64,000 nt of DNA from JAGQNT01 sp964426605 (GCA_964426605.1 CAYRQK010000001.1:1-64000); one strand, 5' to 3'; positions 42,396-51,461 are shown, numbered from the stretch's first letter. A program made the numbers and translations. Notes: generated by a model not told the origin, from the sequence alone.

Positions 42396-43170
42396 CATGT
42401 ATAAAACCTTTACTGCCGATGACTCTATCAGAACCATTGGAAATTACCTGCAGGCTACACGGTTCACGGTTTTATTGTATTTGGGACCTTTCATCCCGGC
42501 CCCTATGACCAACTCGAAGAAGAAATATCAAAGATGGATGTAGATGTTAGCTATAGCAAGGTTTCAGACAACCCATACTTTGCACCGATTTTATAGTTTA
42601 CAGTCGGCGGCAAGAAGTATTGGTTCACGATAGCCTACAGTGGAACTATGTTAAGCGAGTGGACGCACCTCTAGCATGTTTGTTTGGCGGTCAGCGCAAT
42701 ATTGTATTGGCAGTTGCGGGGGTTTATTTGCCAAAGCCGACACGCCAGAAATAATCGTGCCGACCTATGCTTATACTGGAGAGAGTACAACCCGTATGTA
42801 TGAACCGAACGACAACAATCAGCATAGTTTCGACGAAGAACTTAATGAAAGACTTATTAAGCGGCTAGAAGATAAGCATAAAGTGTGGCATGGACCCACA
42901 ATTACTTGTCAGGCTATGATGGCAGAAACATGGGAAGATATTCAGCAATGGTCAAATGATGGCTATTACGGCGTTGAGATGGAGTCAGCGACCGTCTTTG
43001 CCGTTTCTAATCACTTCAAACGTAGCTCAGTGGCGCTGCTGGTCATCGGTGACAATCTCGTGTAAGAAAAAACTGTTCTGGATGTGAATTATGAGGGCGG
43101 AAGCTTAACGCGGCAACGAGTACGCCAAGATATGCTGCAAGCTGCGTTGCAAGAAATGATTAAAAGCTAA
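42396..43170 (+). pseudogene. Decayed nucleoside phosphorylase (PNP/UDP family)
   Basis: The pieces GSCGGLFAKADTPEIIVPTY, GYYGVEMESATVFAVS and ALLVIGDNL are family signatures of purine/uridine phosphorylases (phosphate loop, E-M-E substrate motif). They are spread over at least two frames with stops at about 42595, 42674 and the TAA at 43063-43065, after which the frame continues as TVLDVNYEGG to 43170. The coding region is thus dead in several places, beyond one sequencing slip. It lies directly downstream of tRNA-Lys. Confidence 0.8.
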
Positions 43171-43196
43171 CAATAAATATGTTCGGTCTATCTTGC

Positions 43197-43273
43197 AATT
43201 TAGTTACAATAGTTAACACTGAGGACCTCCAATCCTGATTAGCTTAAACTCCTCTGCTGTGAGGAGTTTTTCT
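43197..43273 (+). repeat. Direct repeat A: 36-nt core plus terminator-like hairpin
   Basis: Core 43197-43232 matches 30 of 36 bases of repeat B (45508-45543); five of the six differences are transitions. It is followed by AAACTCCTC-TGCTGT-GAGGAGTTT and a T-run (to 43273). It lies just before the propeller gene, and repeat B lies just beyond the sortase gene. The end of the core (GGACCTCCAATC) resembles the 3' end of tRNA-Lys (GGCCCTCCAATC). Confidence 0.65.
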
Positions 43274-43339
43274 GTATCTTTATTTTGTTAATCCCTATAC
43301 TATTGATAACTATAAGCTTCTTAAAGCGAGAGAGACAAA

Positions 43340-44782
43340 ATGACATACATGCAAAAGTGGAAAACGCGGGTAAGTTTTTTGCTGGTCAGCACCTTGTTTT
43401 CGGGCGTCATCGCGGCGCCGAATGTCTTTGCAGCGAGCTACAATTTTACTGACGTCACGCCGACCGGACCTGGGCATAATCAAGATTGGTCGGCATATGC
43501 TAACAGTATCGACAAACACTACATCATCACTGCAGTCGATGGGGGCGACATTTGGGCGTCGAGCGATTATGGGCAGACATGGACGGATGTTACTGCGACC
43601 GGGCCGATGCACAATCTTCGCTGGCAGCGGCTTGCTTCAAGCGATAGCGGTCACTACATGACAGCTATAGAAATTGGTACCAGTGGGGGCACCCTGATGG
43701 GCGACATTTGGGCGTCGAGCGATTATGGGCAGACATGGACAAATGTTTCAACGCTACCTGGCAATGCGGCATTGCACTTACAGGAATGGAGCCAGCTAGT
43801 CATGAACAGCGATGGGTCGAGCTTAGCAGTCGCTGCCGATTATGGGGATATCTGGACGTCGAATGATTATGGACAGACGTGGACGGACAGAACGCCGAGC
43901 GGGCCATTGCACGGAATTCGCTGGTGGGATGGAACGATGACGTTAAGTGGAAATGGCCGGTACCTCACGATCGAAAACGGAACAAAATCAAGTTACGGCA
44001 TGTGGGCGTCGAATGATTATGGACAGACGTGGACGGAAGTTATTCCACCATCTGCTGCGCCAAACCCTGCATTGGCCGTATCAGCGAACCGTGACTCCAG
44101 TCACCTGGTTGTAAGCACTTTTAGCCTTAGCCCCGCCGTAGGCGAACTATTTAGCTCTACCGATCATGGGCAAATATGGGCGGATATTTCTCCTACGGGC
44201 AGCAGCCATAACTCAGCCTGGGTAATAGCCGGTACGAGCACCGATGGCAGCCACTTGTGCGCGGTGGGTTTCGATCTCGCCACCTATGCTGAAAGTGTTT
44301 GGACGTCGAGCGACTATGGACAGACGTGGGCGGAGGTCTCAATGCTGTCTGGCCGTTCGGTGTTGGCCAGTGATGCTTGGGGCGTCACATCTGATAACAC
44401 TGGACGGATCCTAGTCGCGAATGACGGCACAGATACTTGGTTGTCTACCGATTACGGGCAGACGTGGACCAACGAAACGGCTGGTACCAACGCGCACGGT
44501 GTATCTTTTAGCAACATGCTTGTAAATAGCACGGGGAGCATGTTCGTTGGGTTTACAAACGGAGGGGATATCTGGAGCGCTTCGCTCATCGCAGTAAGTC
44601 CAGCTGCCAGTTCGAGTGCCCTAGCATCAAACGCAAGTGTTGCCATACCCAAAGCCCCCGACACCGGCTATGGCATGCCAAGCAGTTCCGACCCGCTAGT
44701 TGCGGCTATCATCGCTGGCGCTGTAATTTCCACTGGCGCAGGGCTACTATTGCTCTACCGCCAAAAGCGCGCGAAAGTTTAG
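43340..44782 (+). CDS. Sortase-anchored surface protein with Asp-box (BNR) repeats
   Basis: 480 residues. A signal peptide (about 1-32, ending VFAAS) precedes about seven repeats with S-x-D-x-G-x-x-W Asp boxes (SSDYGQTW, SNDYGQTW, STDHGQIW, STDYGQTW), typical of sialidase/photosynthesis-type beta propellers that bind other molecules. The C-terminus has APDTGYG, a variant of the LPxTG motif, then a membrane helix (AAIIAGAVISTGAGLLLLY) and basic RQKRAKV. It converges on a sortase gene, with stops overlapping by 4 bp, so the two probably work together. No sialidase Arg triad is evident, so an adhesive role is more likely than an enzyme. A 42-nt stretch is repeated exactly in two blades. Confidence 0.88.
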   Translation: MTYMQKWKTRVSFLLVSTLFSGVIAAPNVFAASYNFTDVTPTGPGHNQDWSAYANSIDKHYIITAVDGGDIWASSDYGQTWTDVTATGPMHNLRWQRLASSDSGHYMTAIEIGTSGGTLMGDIWASSDYGQTWTNVSTLPGNAALHLQEWSQLVMNSDGSSLAVAADYGDIWTSNDYGQTWTDRTPSGPLHGIRWWDGTMTLSGNGRYLTIENGTKSSYGMWASNDYGQTWTEVIPPSAAPNPALAVSANRDSSHLVVSTFSLSPAVGELFSSTDHGQIWADISPTGSSHNSAWVIAGTSTDGSHLCAVGFDLATYAESVWTSSDYGQTWAEVSMLSGRSVLASDAWGVTSDNTGRILVANDGTDTWLSTDYGQTWTNETAGTNAHGVSFSNMLVNSTGSMFVGFTNGGDIWSASLIAVSPAASSSALASNASVAIPKAPDTGYGMPSSSDPLVAAIIAGAVISTGAGLLLLYRQKRAKV

Positions 44783-45462
44783 CTACTAACCAAGCTCGTA
44801 AGGACTACCAATCGCTCGTTGAATCCACTGGCGCCTTTAATGATCTGACCGGTGCAGGTCATGAGGTTCAGACCTGGTTTGCCCGGCTTAACTGGTGCCA
44901 ATACTCGATTCATGTCAACCTTTTTGTAGTCGTATATTTTCGAGCCGACAACTTGGTAGGTGAACTTTTTGTTGTCGCCGCGGGTGATGGTAATTTTATC
45001 ACCGACTTGTAGTTTTTTTAGATTGTAAAACACGCCGTCGGCCGTCCAACTGGACACGTGGCCGTAGATGAACATCGCGCCATTTTGCCCGGGCTTGGTG
45101 CTGCCGTTGTACCAACCGGCATCGTAAATGTTATTCGGCGTGGCGATTTCGTTATTTTTCATCAACCCCAGCTGAATAATGCGGGCTTTAGAGAGATTGA
45201 TGGCCGGAATGCTGATATATTTGGGCAAATCCGGGGCCACGCTATAGCTGTTAATGATTGCTTGCGGAGGCTTTTTAGATGATGGCACGTTTGTGGATTG
45301 TAGGACGTTGGCAGGTGGCTGCGGTTCGGTGCTACGGTCATGAATAAGCAGCAGGATGGCTGATGCGGCCAGGACAAGGCCGAGCGCAATGAGGAAGCCG
45401 GCTGTGAATTGCCATGTTCTTTTACGTCGCGATGATAGTCGTTTTTGTTTAAGCGTATCCAT
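44779..45462 (-). CDS. Class F-like sortase
   Basis: 227 residues: an N-terminal membrane anchor (about 16-38) and a sortase fold. The catalytic His is in AMFIYGHVSSW, Cys in LNLMTCTG and Arg in NERLVVLTSL, all in the right order. Sortases cut LPxTG-like motifs and join the protein to the cell wall. The convergent neighbour carries an APDTG signal and is the likely substrate. Class F is inferred from the short length and TCTG site. Confidence 0.9.
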   Translation of the reverse strand: MDTLKQKRLSSRRKRTWQFTAGFLIALGLVLAASAILLLIHDRSTEPQPPANVLQSTNVPSSKKPPQAIINSYSVAPDLPKYISIPAINLSKARIIQLGLMKNNEIATPNNIYDAGWYNGSTKPGQNGAMFIYGHVSSWTADGVFYNLKKLQVGDKITITRGDNKKFTYQVVGSKIYDYKKVDMNRVLAPVKPGKPGLNLMTCTGQIIKGASGFNERLVVLTSLVSS

Positions 45463-45507
45463 ACGAACATTCTACACTGTAGTAATAAACTTATGGGTGA
45501 GTCAGCT

Positions 45508-45587
45508 AATTCAGTTACAACGGTTAATACTAAGGCCCTCCAAGCAAAGTTATGTTTTTAACAGAGATGCTGTGTTTCTGTTTTTTG
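45508..45587 (+). repeat. Direct repeat B: 36-nt core plus hairpin
   Basis: Core 45508-45543 resembles repeat A. AACAGA / TCTGTT (45560-45582) and a T-run follow, spaced as in A. It sits between the sortase and the peptidase gene in the same orientation as A. Confidence 0.6.
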
Positions 45588-45600
45588 TTATATTTAGTCT

Positions 45601-46191
45601 ATGAAAAGAATACTACTATTCTCAACGCTTACAGACAATAACCGTGAGGCAATCTTAGGCCAGCTATTTCCTGTTACCATACAAGAGAAAGTCTTCTCCT
45701 ATGTACCAAGTCGTGGTCCTAAAGGCTCGGAGCCTTATATTGAGCAATGGCAAGTGATCGCCCAAGATTATAATGCACAGTTCAATGTAATTGATAATTC
45801 CGTAATTGATGCTGTGGAGCAAAGAAAACTGCTATCTTCAAACATCGTCCTCATAAGTGGTGGGAATACTTTTAGTCTTTTGCGAAACTTACGAAACTCT
45901 GGCTTAGACAACTCAATTAAAGAGTTCGCAGAGAAATCAGATTTCGTGCTTGCAGGTTTTAGTGCTGGAGCATTGGTCTTAACACCGACTATAGAAGTGT
46001 GTAGCCTGCCTGAGTTTGACAAAAACCTTGATGGACTTAAAGATTTGACTGGGCTAGGTATTGTTAACTTTGAAGTGTTCCCTCACTATGATGAGCACCT
46101 AAAAAAGATTGCTCTGGAGAATTACCGGAGAACTACAACTAACAATGTCCGAGAAATTACGGATGAGAGCTATATAAGCATAGATCGCTAG
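45601..46191 (+). CDS. Peptidase S51 (dipeptidase E-like)
   Basis: 196 residues. The nucleophile is in GFSAGALVLTP (G-x-S-A-G), and VLISGGNTFSLLRNLR matches the family loop before it. Members cleave N-terminal Asp dipeptides; some relatives are cyanophycinases. ATG 45601 is 6 nt after TATATT (45589-45594), a leaderless arrangement right after repeat B. Confidence 0.82.
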   Translation: MKRILLFSTLTDNNREAILGQLFPVTIQEKVFSYVPSRGPKGSEPYIEQWQVIAQDYNAQFNVIDNSVIDAVEQRKLLSSNIVLISGGNTFSLLRNLRNSGLDNSIKEFAEKSDFVLAGFSAGALVLTPTIEVCSLPEFDKNLDGLKDLTGLGIVNFEVFPHYDEHLKKIALENYRRTTTNNVREITDESYISIDR

Positions 46192-46320
46192 ACGCTTGTA
46201 TTTCAGTTGCGATAGTGCGAACGATGTCCCTCTAAGAGATTCGAACAGACCGGATAAAACTCTGCTTCACTGTGAGCCTTTGTTGTTAGGAGGGATTACA
46301 AGACAGCTATAATGGGAAAA

Positions 46321-46983
46321 GTGAAAAACATAAAAGCAGTTATCTATGATGTCGATGGAACGCTCATTGACTCAGAGCCGTTGCATATCCTTGCCTGGGA
46401 CCTAGCCCTAAAAGATAATGGTTCTAGCTTAGGTGATTTATCGGAAGTTTTTGTTCGTACGATGGTAGGTAAGAAGCCGATTGCCATTGCAACCGATATG
46501 GTGGTAGCGCTGGATGCTAACATTCGGCCAGACGACTTGCTGAAATTAAAAACAACAATATATCTTAAGCTCACCGAGGAGCAACTTAAGCCTATGGGCG
46601 GAGCAATAGAGTCGATCAATGAATTGAAGGCCGCTGGATACCGTCTGGCAATCGGTACCTCACTCGACGACTCCTTGCTCGATACGATTCTTCATCACCT
46701 GAACATCGCAGATTATTTTGAGGTTAAGGTTACTGGCAACCAAATTAGTAAGGGGAAGCCCGACCCAGAAACGTACCTGAAAGTGGCCGAGCTGCTTCAG
46801 CTTTCACCTGACGAGTGTGTTGTGCTGGAAGACGCACAGACGGGGATCCAGTCGGCCAAGGCAGCAGGTGCTTGGTGTATTGCCATAGAAAGTGCAGGCG
46901 TAATCAAGCAAGATACCTCGGAGGCTGATGCTGTCGTTGTTTCGCTTTTGGAGGTTACACCTCACTTTGTTGCGTGTATGTAA
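46321..46983 (+). CDS. HAD-superfamily phosphatase/phosphoglucomutase-like
   Basis: 220 residues. Motif I is YDVDGTLIDSEP, motif II is AIGTSLDDS (Thr/Ser), the Lys is in SKGKPDPETY, and motif IV is VVLEDAQTGIQSA; this is the beta-phosphoglucomutase-like branch. The substrate is a small sugar phosphate by family precedent. I set the start at GTG 46321 because the ATG at 46312 lies inside TATAAT (46308-46313). If that is not a promoter, the protein begins at 46312. Confidence 0.82.
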   Translation: MKNIKAVIYDVDGTLIDSEPLHILAWDLALKDNGSSLGDLSEVFVRTMVGKKPIAIATDMVVALDANIRPDDLLKLKTTIYLKLTEEQLKPMGGAIESINELKAAGYRLAIGTSLDDSLLDTILHHLNIADYFEVKVTGNQISKGKPDPETYLKVAELLQLSPDECVVLEDAQTGIQSAKAAGAWCIAIESAGVIKQDTSEADAVVVSLLEVTPHFVACM

Positions 46984-47120
46984 GCGTTGCTGTCAGATCC
47001 TGTTATCGAATAAATATATCTCCAGTCGGCCAACGTATTAATCGGGGTCATGAACGTATCGGACAGTGGTCTTTCATCTTCAGTTCTGATGGGACTCAGG
47101 CGGCGACAGCCCTGTGCGCC

Positions 47121-48185
47121 CTATGCCCGAATGGAGCGATAATGCCGAATCAGCGCCTTTGCCATCATGGCGCAAACCGGGCGCGACTGCCCCTTGGCAG
47201 GTGTCTCATGCAAGCGCAAACCGGGCGCGGCGTTCAACTCAATGATATATGATTTCTGCTCTTCGGTCGTGCTATTGATGTCTGTCGAGATGACATCGAC
47301 ACCACAAAAGGGCAGATCGATTTGTCTCAATACACTTGTCAGCGAATCGGTCAACTGCCGGTCAACCTGGTCGGTTATATCTTGCGTTTGGCCACCAAGG
47401 CTCACGTTTGCTTTATCGAGCAACTGCACGTTCTCGCCATCTGTGGGTACCTGGTCCAAGAATGTCTCACCGCGGGCGGCCACTATCTCTCCCAGAGGCG
47501 TTTTTGAGATCGATCCGGGGGTGGAGTCGGCTCCGGTAATACCGTCTCGAATGCTGGCCCACAGGGTCTCTTTTTGTTGATTCGATGCTTCCACTAGTTG
47601 GCGGACAGTGTGTATGCCGTCGCCCTGAGTAGACGCTGGAGTTCGTTTGACGGCTGCAACGAATTGGTAATCGATAAAGAGTAAGCGGTGGTCGTCACCG
47701 GTAACCTGTTGCTGTACGAGCACATCAGGGCATATAAGCTGGGCGTGCTGTACGGCACGGTTTAGGGCGGCTTGATCCGTGACGTTGATAGTTATGCCAT
47801 CACCGTGAGCCCCCCGGCGGGGTTTGACGACCAGTCGGTCATGGACTGCCAGGAGTCCGTGTGTGGCTGCGTTGTCATCCGCCGTGACAGTTTCGGGAGT
47901 GGGGAGTTCCCAGGTAGTCAAAATAGCCTGAGATCGCTGTTTATCAGAAGTGATTGCTTGTGCTAATGCCGAATTAAAAACTGAGTAAAAGTTGAGCTTG
48001 TAGGCTCGTAGTGGGATCGTTAGACCTTCGTACTCTACGAGGAAGTACCGCTCGGTTATTGCGCCCAAATCCTCGTAGAGTAAGGACACTGTCGCTCCCA
48101 TGTCGATGAAGCACTTCAGTACGGTGCGCATACTCGAGCCATTGCCTTTCATAGCGGCAATCTGTTCGTAATTCAATTGTTGCAT
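47121..48185 (-). CDS. ATP-grasp enzyme, cyanophycin synthetase/GshAB-like
   Basis: 354 residues. The lid (VVKPRRGAHGDGITINV), the VLVQQQVTGDDHRLLFIDYQ stretch and the metal-binding end IIELNAAPGLRLHETPAKG, with the RPV that ends many CphA and glutathione synthetase-like domains, are all clear. Such enzymes form amide bonds on amino acids or peptides. No Mur ligase domain is attached, so it is not a full cyanophycin synthetase. The gene stands alone. Confidence 0.75.
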   Translation of the reverse strand: MQQLNYEQIAAMKGNGSSMRTVLKCFIDMGATVSLLYEDLGAITERYFLVEYEGLTIPLRAYKLNFYSVFNSALAQAITSDKQRSQAILTTWELPTPETVTADDNAATHGLLAVHDRLVVKPRRGAHGDGITINVTDQAALNRAVQHAQLICPDVLVQQQVTGDDHRLLFIDYQFVAAVKRTPASTQGDGIHTVRQLVEASNQQKETLWASIRDGITGADSTPGSISKTPLGEIVAARGETFLDQVPTDGENVQLLDKANVSLGGQTQDITDQVDRQLTDSLTSVLRQIDLPFCGVDVISTDINSTTEEQKSYIIELNAAPGLRLHETPAKGQSRPVCAMMAKALIRHYRSIRA

Positions 48186-48269
48186 GACATTACCATAGCG
48201 TATTTTGACAAGGCGGGCTAGCCGTTGTGCTCATGGTTTGTGGTGTCGTCTTTGGTAGAATTTGGGAAA

Positions 48270-49724
48270 ATGAGGCAGGTAGTACAGCGACAGATCAAGC
48301 GAGTGGAGTTAGTGTTTGGCTTGAGTCTGGCATTTTTAGTCGGTGTGGGGCTAGCGCACACTGGCTGGCTGATCGATGCCAGTTGGGCAGCGATATGTGC
48401 GCTGGGGTTCTTGGCTTCGCTCAAGCGTCGGCGCTTGTGGTCACTGTTGTGGATCATCGCGCTGGGTCTCAGTCTGGGCTGGTGGCGCGGGTCGGTCTAC
48501 ATGCACAACTTGGCGCAGTACCAGCATTATTATTTCCAGAAGGTAACAATTGTTGGCACGGCCAGTGGCGATGCGGCGTATAACAGTACCAAACAGCTGG
48601 CATTTGATACCAACAATGTGCGCGTGCAGGGCGGACCGCAGCTGACAGGCAAAATTGGCATCAGCGGCTTCGGAGCATCAGCAGTGTTTGCTGGCGACAG
48701 CTTTACGGCGGAGGGCAAACTGTACCCGTCCCGCGGTAGTTATCAGGCAAAGATCAGCTACTCCGAGTTGACTATCACTGGGCATTCCAACTCTATCGTG
48801 AATGACCTGCGCCGCAAGTTTGCGGCCGGCATGGAAACGGCCCTGCCGGAGCCACTGGCCAGCTTTGCCATGGGCCTACTGATTGGCCAAAAAGTGAACT
48901 TGCCAGGCGATACGTACAATGCGCTGCTGATGGTAGGCTTGGTGCACATCATTGCGGTGTCGGGCTACAACCTGACCATTATTTTGCAGGCCACCGAGGG
49001 CTTGCTGAAGAAGCACTCCAAGCGATTGTCGACGCTGCTGGCATTGGCACTGATCGGCGTCTTTCTGCTGTTTGCCGGCAGCAGCGCCAGCATTGTGCGG
49101 GCGGCCGTGATTAGTGTGCTGTCGATTGCTGCCATGTATTACGGGCGGCAATTCAAACCGCTCGTATTATTGATGTTTGCGGCGGCAATTACCGCCTGGG
49201 CCAACCCGTTTTATGTGTGGGGCGATGTCAGTTGGTATTTGTCGTTTTTGGCGTTCTTTGGAGTCATGATTGTGGCGCCGCTGGTATTGGCCCGCTTGCC
49301 CGAGCGCACACAAAGGTCGCTGGTGATACAAATAGCGGTCGAGAGCTTGTGCGCCGAGATCATGACATTGCCATACGTACTACACATCTTTGGGCAGATG
49401 TCGTTTGTGAGTTTGGTTGCCAATCTGCTGGTAGTGGCCCTGGTGCCACTGGCCATGCTGCTGTCATTAGTCGCAGGCGTAGCTGGCATGTTGGTGCCAG
49501 CGCTGTCCGGTTGGCTAGCCTTGCCAGCCAAACTGCTGCTGACCTACATGCTCGACATCGCCAACTTGCTCAGCCAGATTCCGCACATCTTCGTGCAAGG
49601 CTTGTCGCTGCCGCTGACGAGCTTGCTGGTACTGTATGCGGCGGTGCTATTCGTGGTGCTGGCCATCAGGCACAGGACAAAACGATCAGAATTTGTTATA
49701 GTAACAGATGAGAACGAAGAATAA
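48270..49724 (+). CDS. comEC: ComEC/Rec2-type DNA uptake channel
   Basis: 484 residues. About ten membrane helices, with the competence domain signature GLLIGQKVNLPGDTYNALLM, VGLVHIIAVSGYNLTII, and an N-terminal OB-like domain (about 85-180). The C-terminal metallo-lactamase-like domain found in longer ComEC proteins is missing. It moves one DNA strand into the cell. ATG 48270 is preferred to 48225 (TAGAAT 8 nt before it). Pilus genes at 55-64 kb complete the pathway. Confidence 0.88.
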   Translation: MRQVVQRQIKRVELVFGLSLAFLVGVGLAHTGWLIDASWAAICALGFLASLKRRRLWSLLWIIALGLSLGWWRGSVYMHNLAQYQHYYFQKVTIVGTASGDAAYNSTKQLAFDTNNVRVQGGPQLTGKIGISGFGASAVFAGDSFTAEGKLYPSRGSYQAKISYSELTITGHSNSIVNDLRRKFAAGMETALPEPLASFAMGLLIGQKVNLPGDTYNALLMVGLVHIIAVSGYNLTIILQATEGLLKKHSKRLSTLLALALIGVFLLFAGSSASIVRAAVISVLSIAAMYYGRQFKPLVLLMFAAAITAWANPFYVWGDVSWYLSFLAFFGVMIVAPLVLARLPERTQRSLVIQIAVESLCAEIMTLPYVLHIFGQMSFVSLVANLLVVALVPLAMLLSLVAGVAGMLVPALSGWLALPAKLLLTYMLDIANLLSQIPHIFVQGLSLPLTSLLVLYAAVLFVVLAIRHRTKRSEFVIVTDENEE

Positions 49725-49741
49725 ACGGCTCGGAGAAATAC

Positions 49742-50470
49742 ATGTCTGGACACAGCAAGTGGTCAACAATCAAGCGTCAAAAGGGTGTCAAAGATGCTGC
49801 CCGTGGTGCAGTATTCACCAAACTAGGTAATGCCATCGCCATGGCCGCTCGGTCCGGTGCCGACCCCGACATGAACTTTGCACTACGCCTGGCTATCGAT
49901 AAAGCCAAGGCCGCCAACATGCCGGCCGCCAACATCCAGCGCGCTGTCGACCGCGCCAAAGACAAAGATGCCGCCCAATTGCAAGAGGTACTGTACGAAG
50001 GCTATGGCCCCGGCGGGGTGGCAATATTAGTCGAAGCGGCTACCGACAACATCAATCGCACCTACCCAGAAGTGCGGCTGGCATTCTCTAAGCACGGTGG
50101 CAACATCGCCGAAAAGGGGGCTGTGGCCTTCCAGTTTGACCACAGAGGCATGATTCGCGTGAGCAGTACCGGAGACGACCTGATGTTGGCCGCCCTCGAG
50201 GCGGGTGCTACGGATGTCCAGGAGGAAGCTGGCGAGTCTCTTATCTATACCGAGGCGACCGATCTGGCCAAAGTGCGCGATGCGCTCAAAGAGCAGGGGC
50301 TCGAAATCACCGAAGCTGAACTGACGTATGTCTCAAACAATACTGTCGAAATCACCGACGAAGCCACGGCTGGCAAAATCATGCGCCTGATGGACGCCCT
50401 CGACAACTGCGACGACGTGTCCAACACCCACGTCAACTTCGACATCGACGAAACGTTGTTGAGAGACTAG
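49742..50470 (+). CDS. yebC: YebC/PmpR-family protein
   Basis: 242 residues, whole family length. The start is MSGHSKWSTIKRQKGVKDAA, and YEGYGPGGVAILVEAATDNI is a signature stretch. The family includes transcription regulators and factors that help ribosomes at polyproline. GGAG lies 8 nt before ATG 49742. ruvC follows shortly after, as in many bacteria. Confidence 0.95.
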   Translation: MSGHSKWSTIKRQKGVKDAARGAVFTKLGNAIAMAARSGADPDMNFALRLAIDKAKAANMPAANIQRAVDRAKDKDAAQLQEVLYEGYGPGGVAILVEAATDNINRTYPEVRLAFSKHGGNIAEKGAVAFQFDHRGMIRVSSTGDDLMLAALEAGATDVQEEAGESLIYTEATDLAKVRDALKEQGLEITEAELTYVSNNTVEITDEATAGKIMRLMDALDNCDDVSNTHVNFDIDETLLRD

Positions 50471-50473
50471 ATA

Positions 50474-50986
50474 GTGATCCGCCCAAGTATCGAGAAGGGT
50501 TTCAAGGTTTGGCGAAACGAAGTCGAAGGACTGGAGCGACCCGAAAAAGCCGAGACCACATATATCCCCGTAGTTGCACTCGTCGGTGTATATGTAGCAA
50601 CCACGACCGACCCTAGCAAGTTAAATTCTCATCATTGGCGACAAGCTGTGTTGGGAAATGAAGATGCCATGGAAGGCTTCCGACGGAGTCTTACTAGTTT
50701 TTTTAAAGATGAGCTAGACGATACTTACGAACTACCGATTGAGACATATTATGCCGATGAGAGTGCTGCATTACAGCAGAGAAACGCGTATGATTCCATA
50801 CTTGATGGGTTGCCTGAAGGCGTGGGAGCACTTCCAGAGAACGAATTATTTTTAGCGAGAACACTTGGGTTTGCTCGCCATGATCACGCCGTGGGACTTA
50901 ATCCACTTCGGCTTTGGGTGTATGGCCCAGAGTGTGTGCGTAACAACTATCCCATTACTTGGGGCTTTATTGAGGAAAACTTATGA
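50474..50986 (+). CDS. Hypothetical protein (170 aa)
   Basis: Starts with GTG 3 nt after yebC and overlaps ruvC by 4 bp (ATGA), so it is in the yebC-ruvC operon. Contains TYIPVVALVGVYVATTTDPS and PENELFLARTLGFARHDHAV. It is an unusual insert between these two genes. No family recognised. Confidence 0.6.
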   Translation: MIRPSIEKGFKVWRNEVEGLERPEKAETTYIPVVALVGVYVATTTDPSKLNSHHWRQAVLGNEDAMEGFRRSLTSFFKDELDDTYELPIETYYADESAALQQRNAYDSILDGLPEGVGALPENELFLARTLGFARHDHAVGLNPLRLWVYGPECVRNNYPITWGFIEENL

Positions 50987-51456
50987 GAATACTGGGCATT
51001 GACCCGGGCACCGGTATCCTGGGGTTTGGGGTGATTGAGGTTGAGAAGGGTAAAACGCAGCTGGTTGATGCTGGGGTGATCCGTACGCCGGTGCATGAGG
51101 ATGATGCCGTGCGGCTGCAGACCATTTTTGATGAATTAACAGATATCATTGCAGCAACCAAACCAACTATTATGTCGGTGGAAAAGCTGTTTTTTGCTCG
51201 CAATGTTACGACTGCCATGACAGTGGCGCAGGCTCGGGGCGTGGTGTTGCTGTGTGGCAAGCAAGCCGGCCTGGATATTTACGAGTACACGCCGCTACAG
51301 ATAAAAATGGCGGTGACTGGCTACGGCAAGGCCGAAAAGAAACAAATCCAAGAGATGGTCCGCGTGATATTAGGCCTGGCGGAGGTGCCCAAGCCCGACG
51401 ACTGCGCCGACGCCATAGCCGCGGCATTGACCTGTGCTCAGTCCGTGAGACACTAG
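50983..51456 (+). CDS. ruvC: Holliday junction resolvase RuvC
   Basis: 157 residues. The acidic active site includes Asp in LGIDPGTGILGFG, Glu in SVEKLFF and the C-terminal Asp pair in KPDDCADAIAAAL. It cuts four-way junctions. It overlaps the hypothetical gene before it by 4 bp. With ruvA and ruvB nearby it completes the resolvasome. Confidence 0.95.
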   Translation: MRILGIDPGTGILGFGVIEVEKGKTQLVDAGVIRTPVHEDDAVRLQTIFDELTDIIAATKPTIMSVEKLFFARNVTTAMTVAQARGVVLLCGKQAGLDIYEYTPLQIKMAVTGYGKAEKKQIQEMVRVILGLAEVPKPDDCADAIAAALTCAQSVRH

Positions 51457-51461
51457 TCAAT

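Noticed and set aside
43340..44782. The Asp-box protein as a sialidase
   Set aside because: The repeats and signal peptide fit, but no Arg triad or catalytic Tyr/Glu pattern of sialidases is visible.
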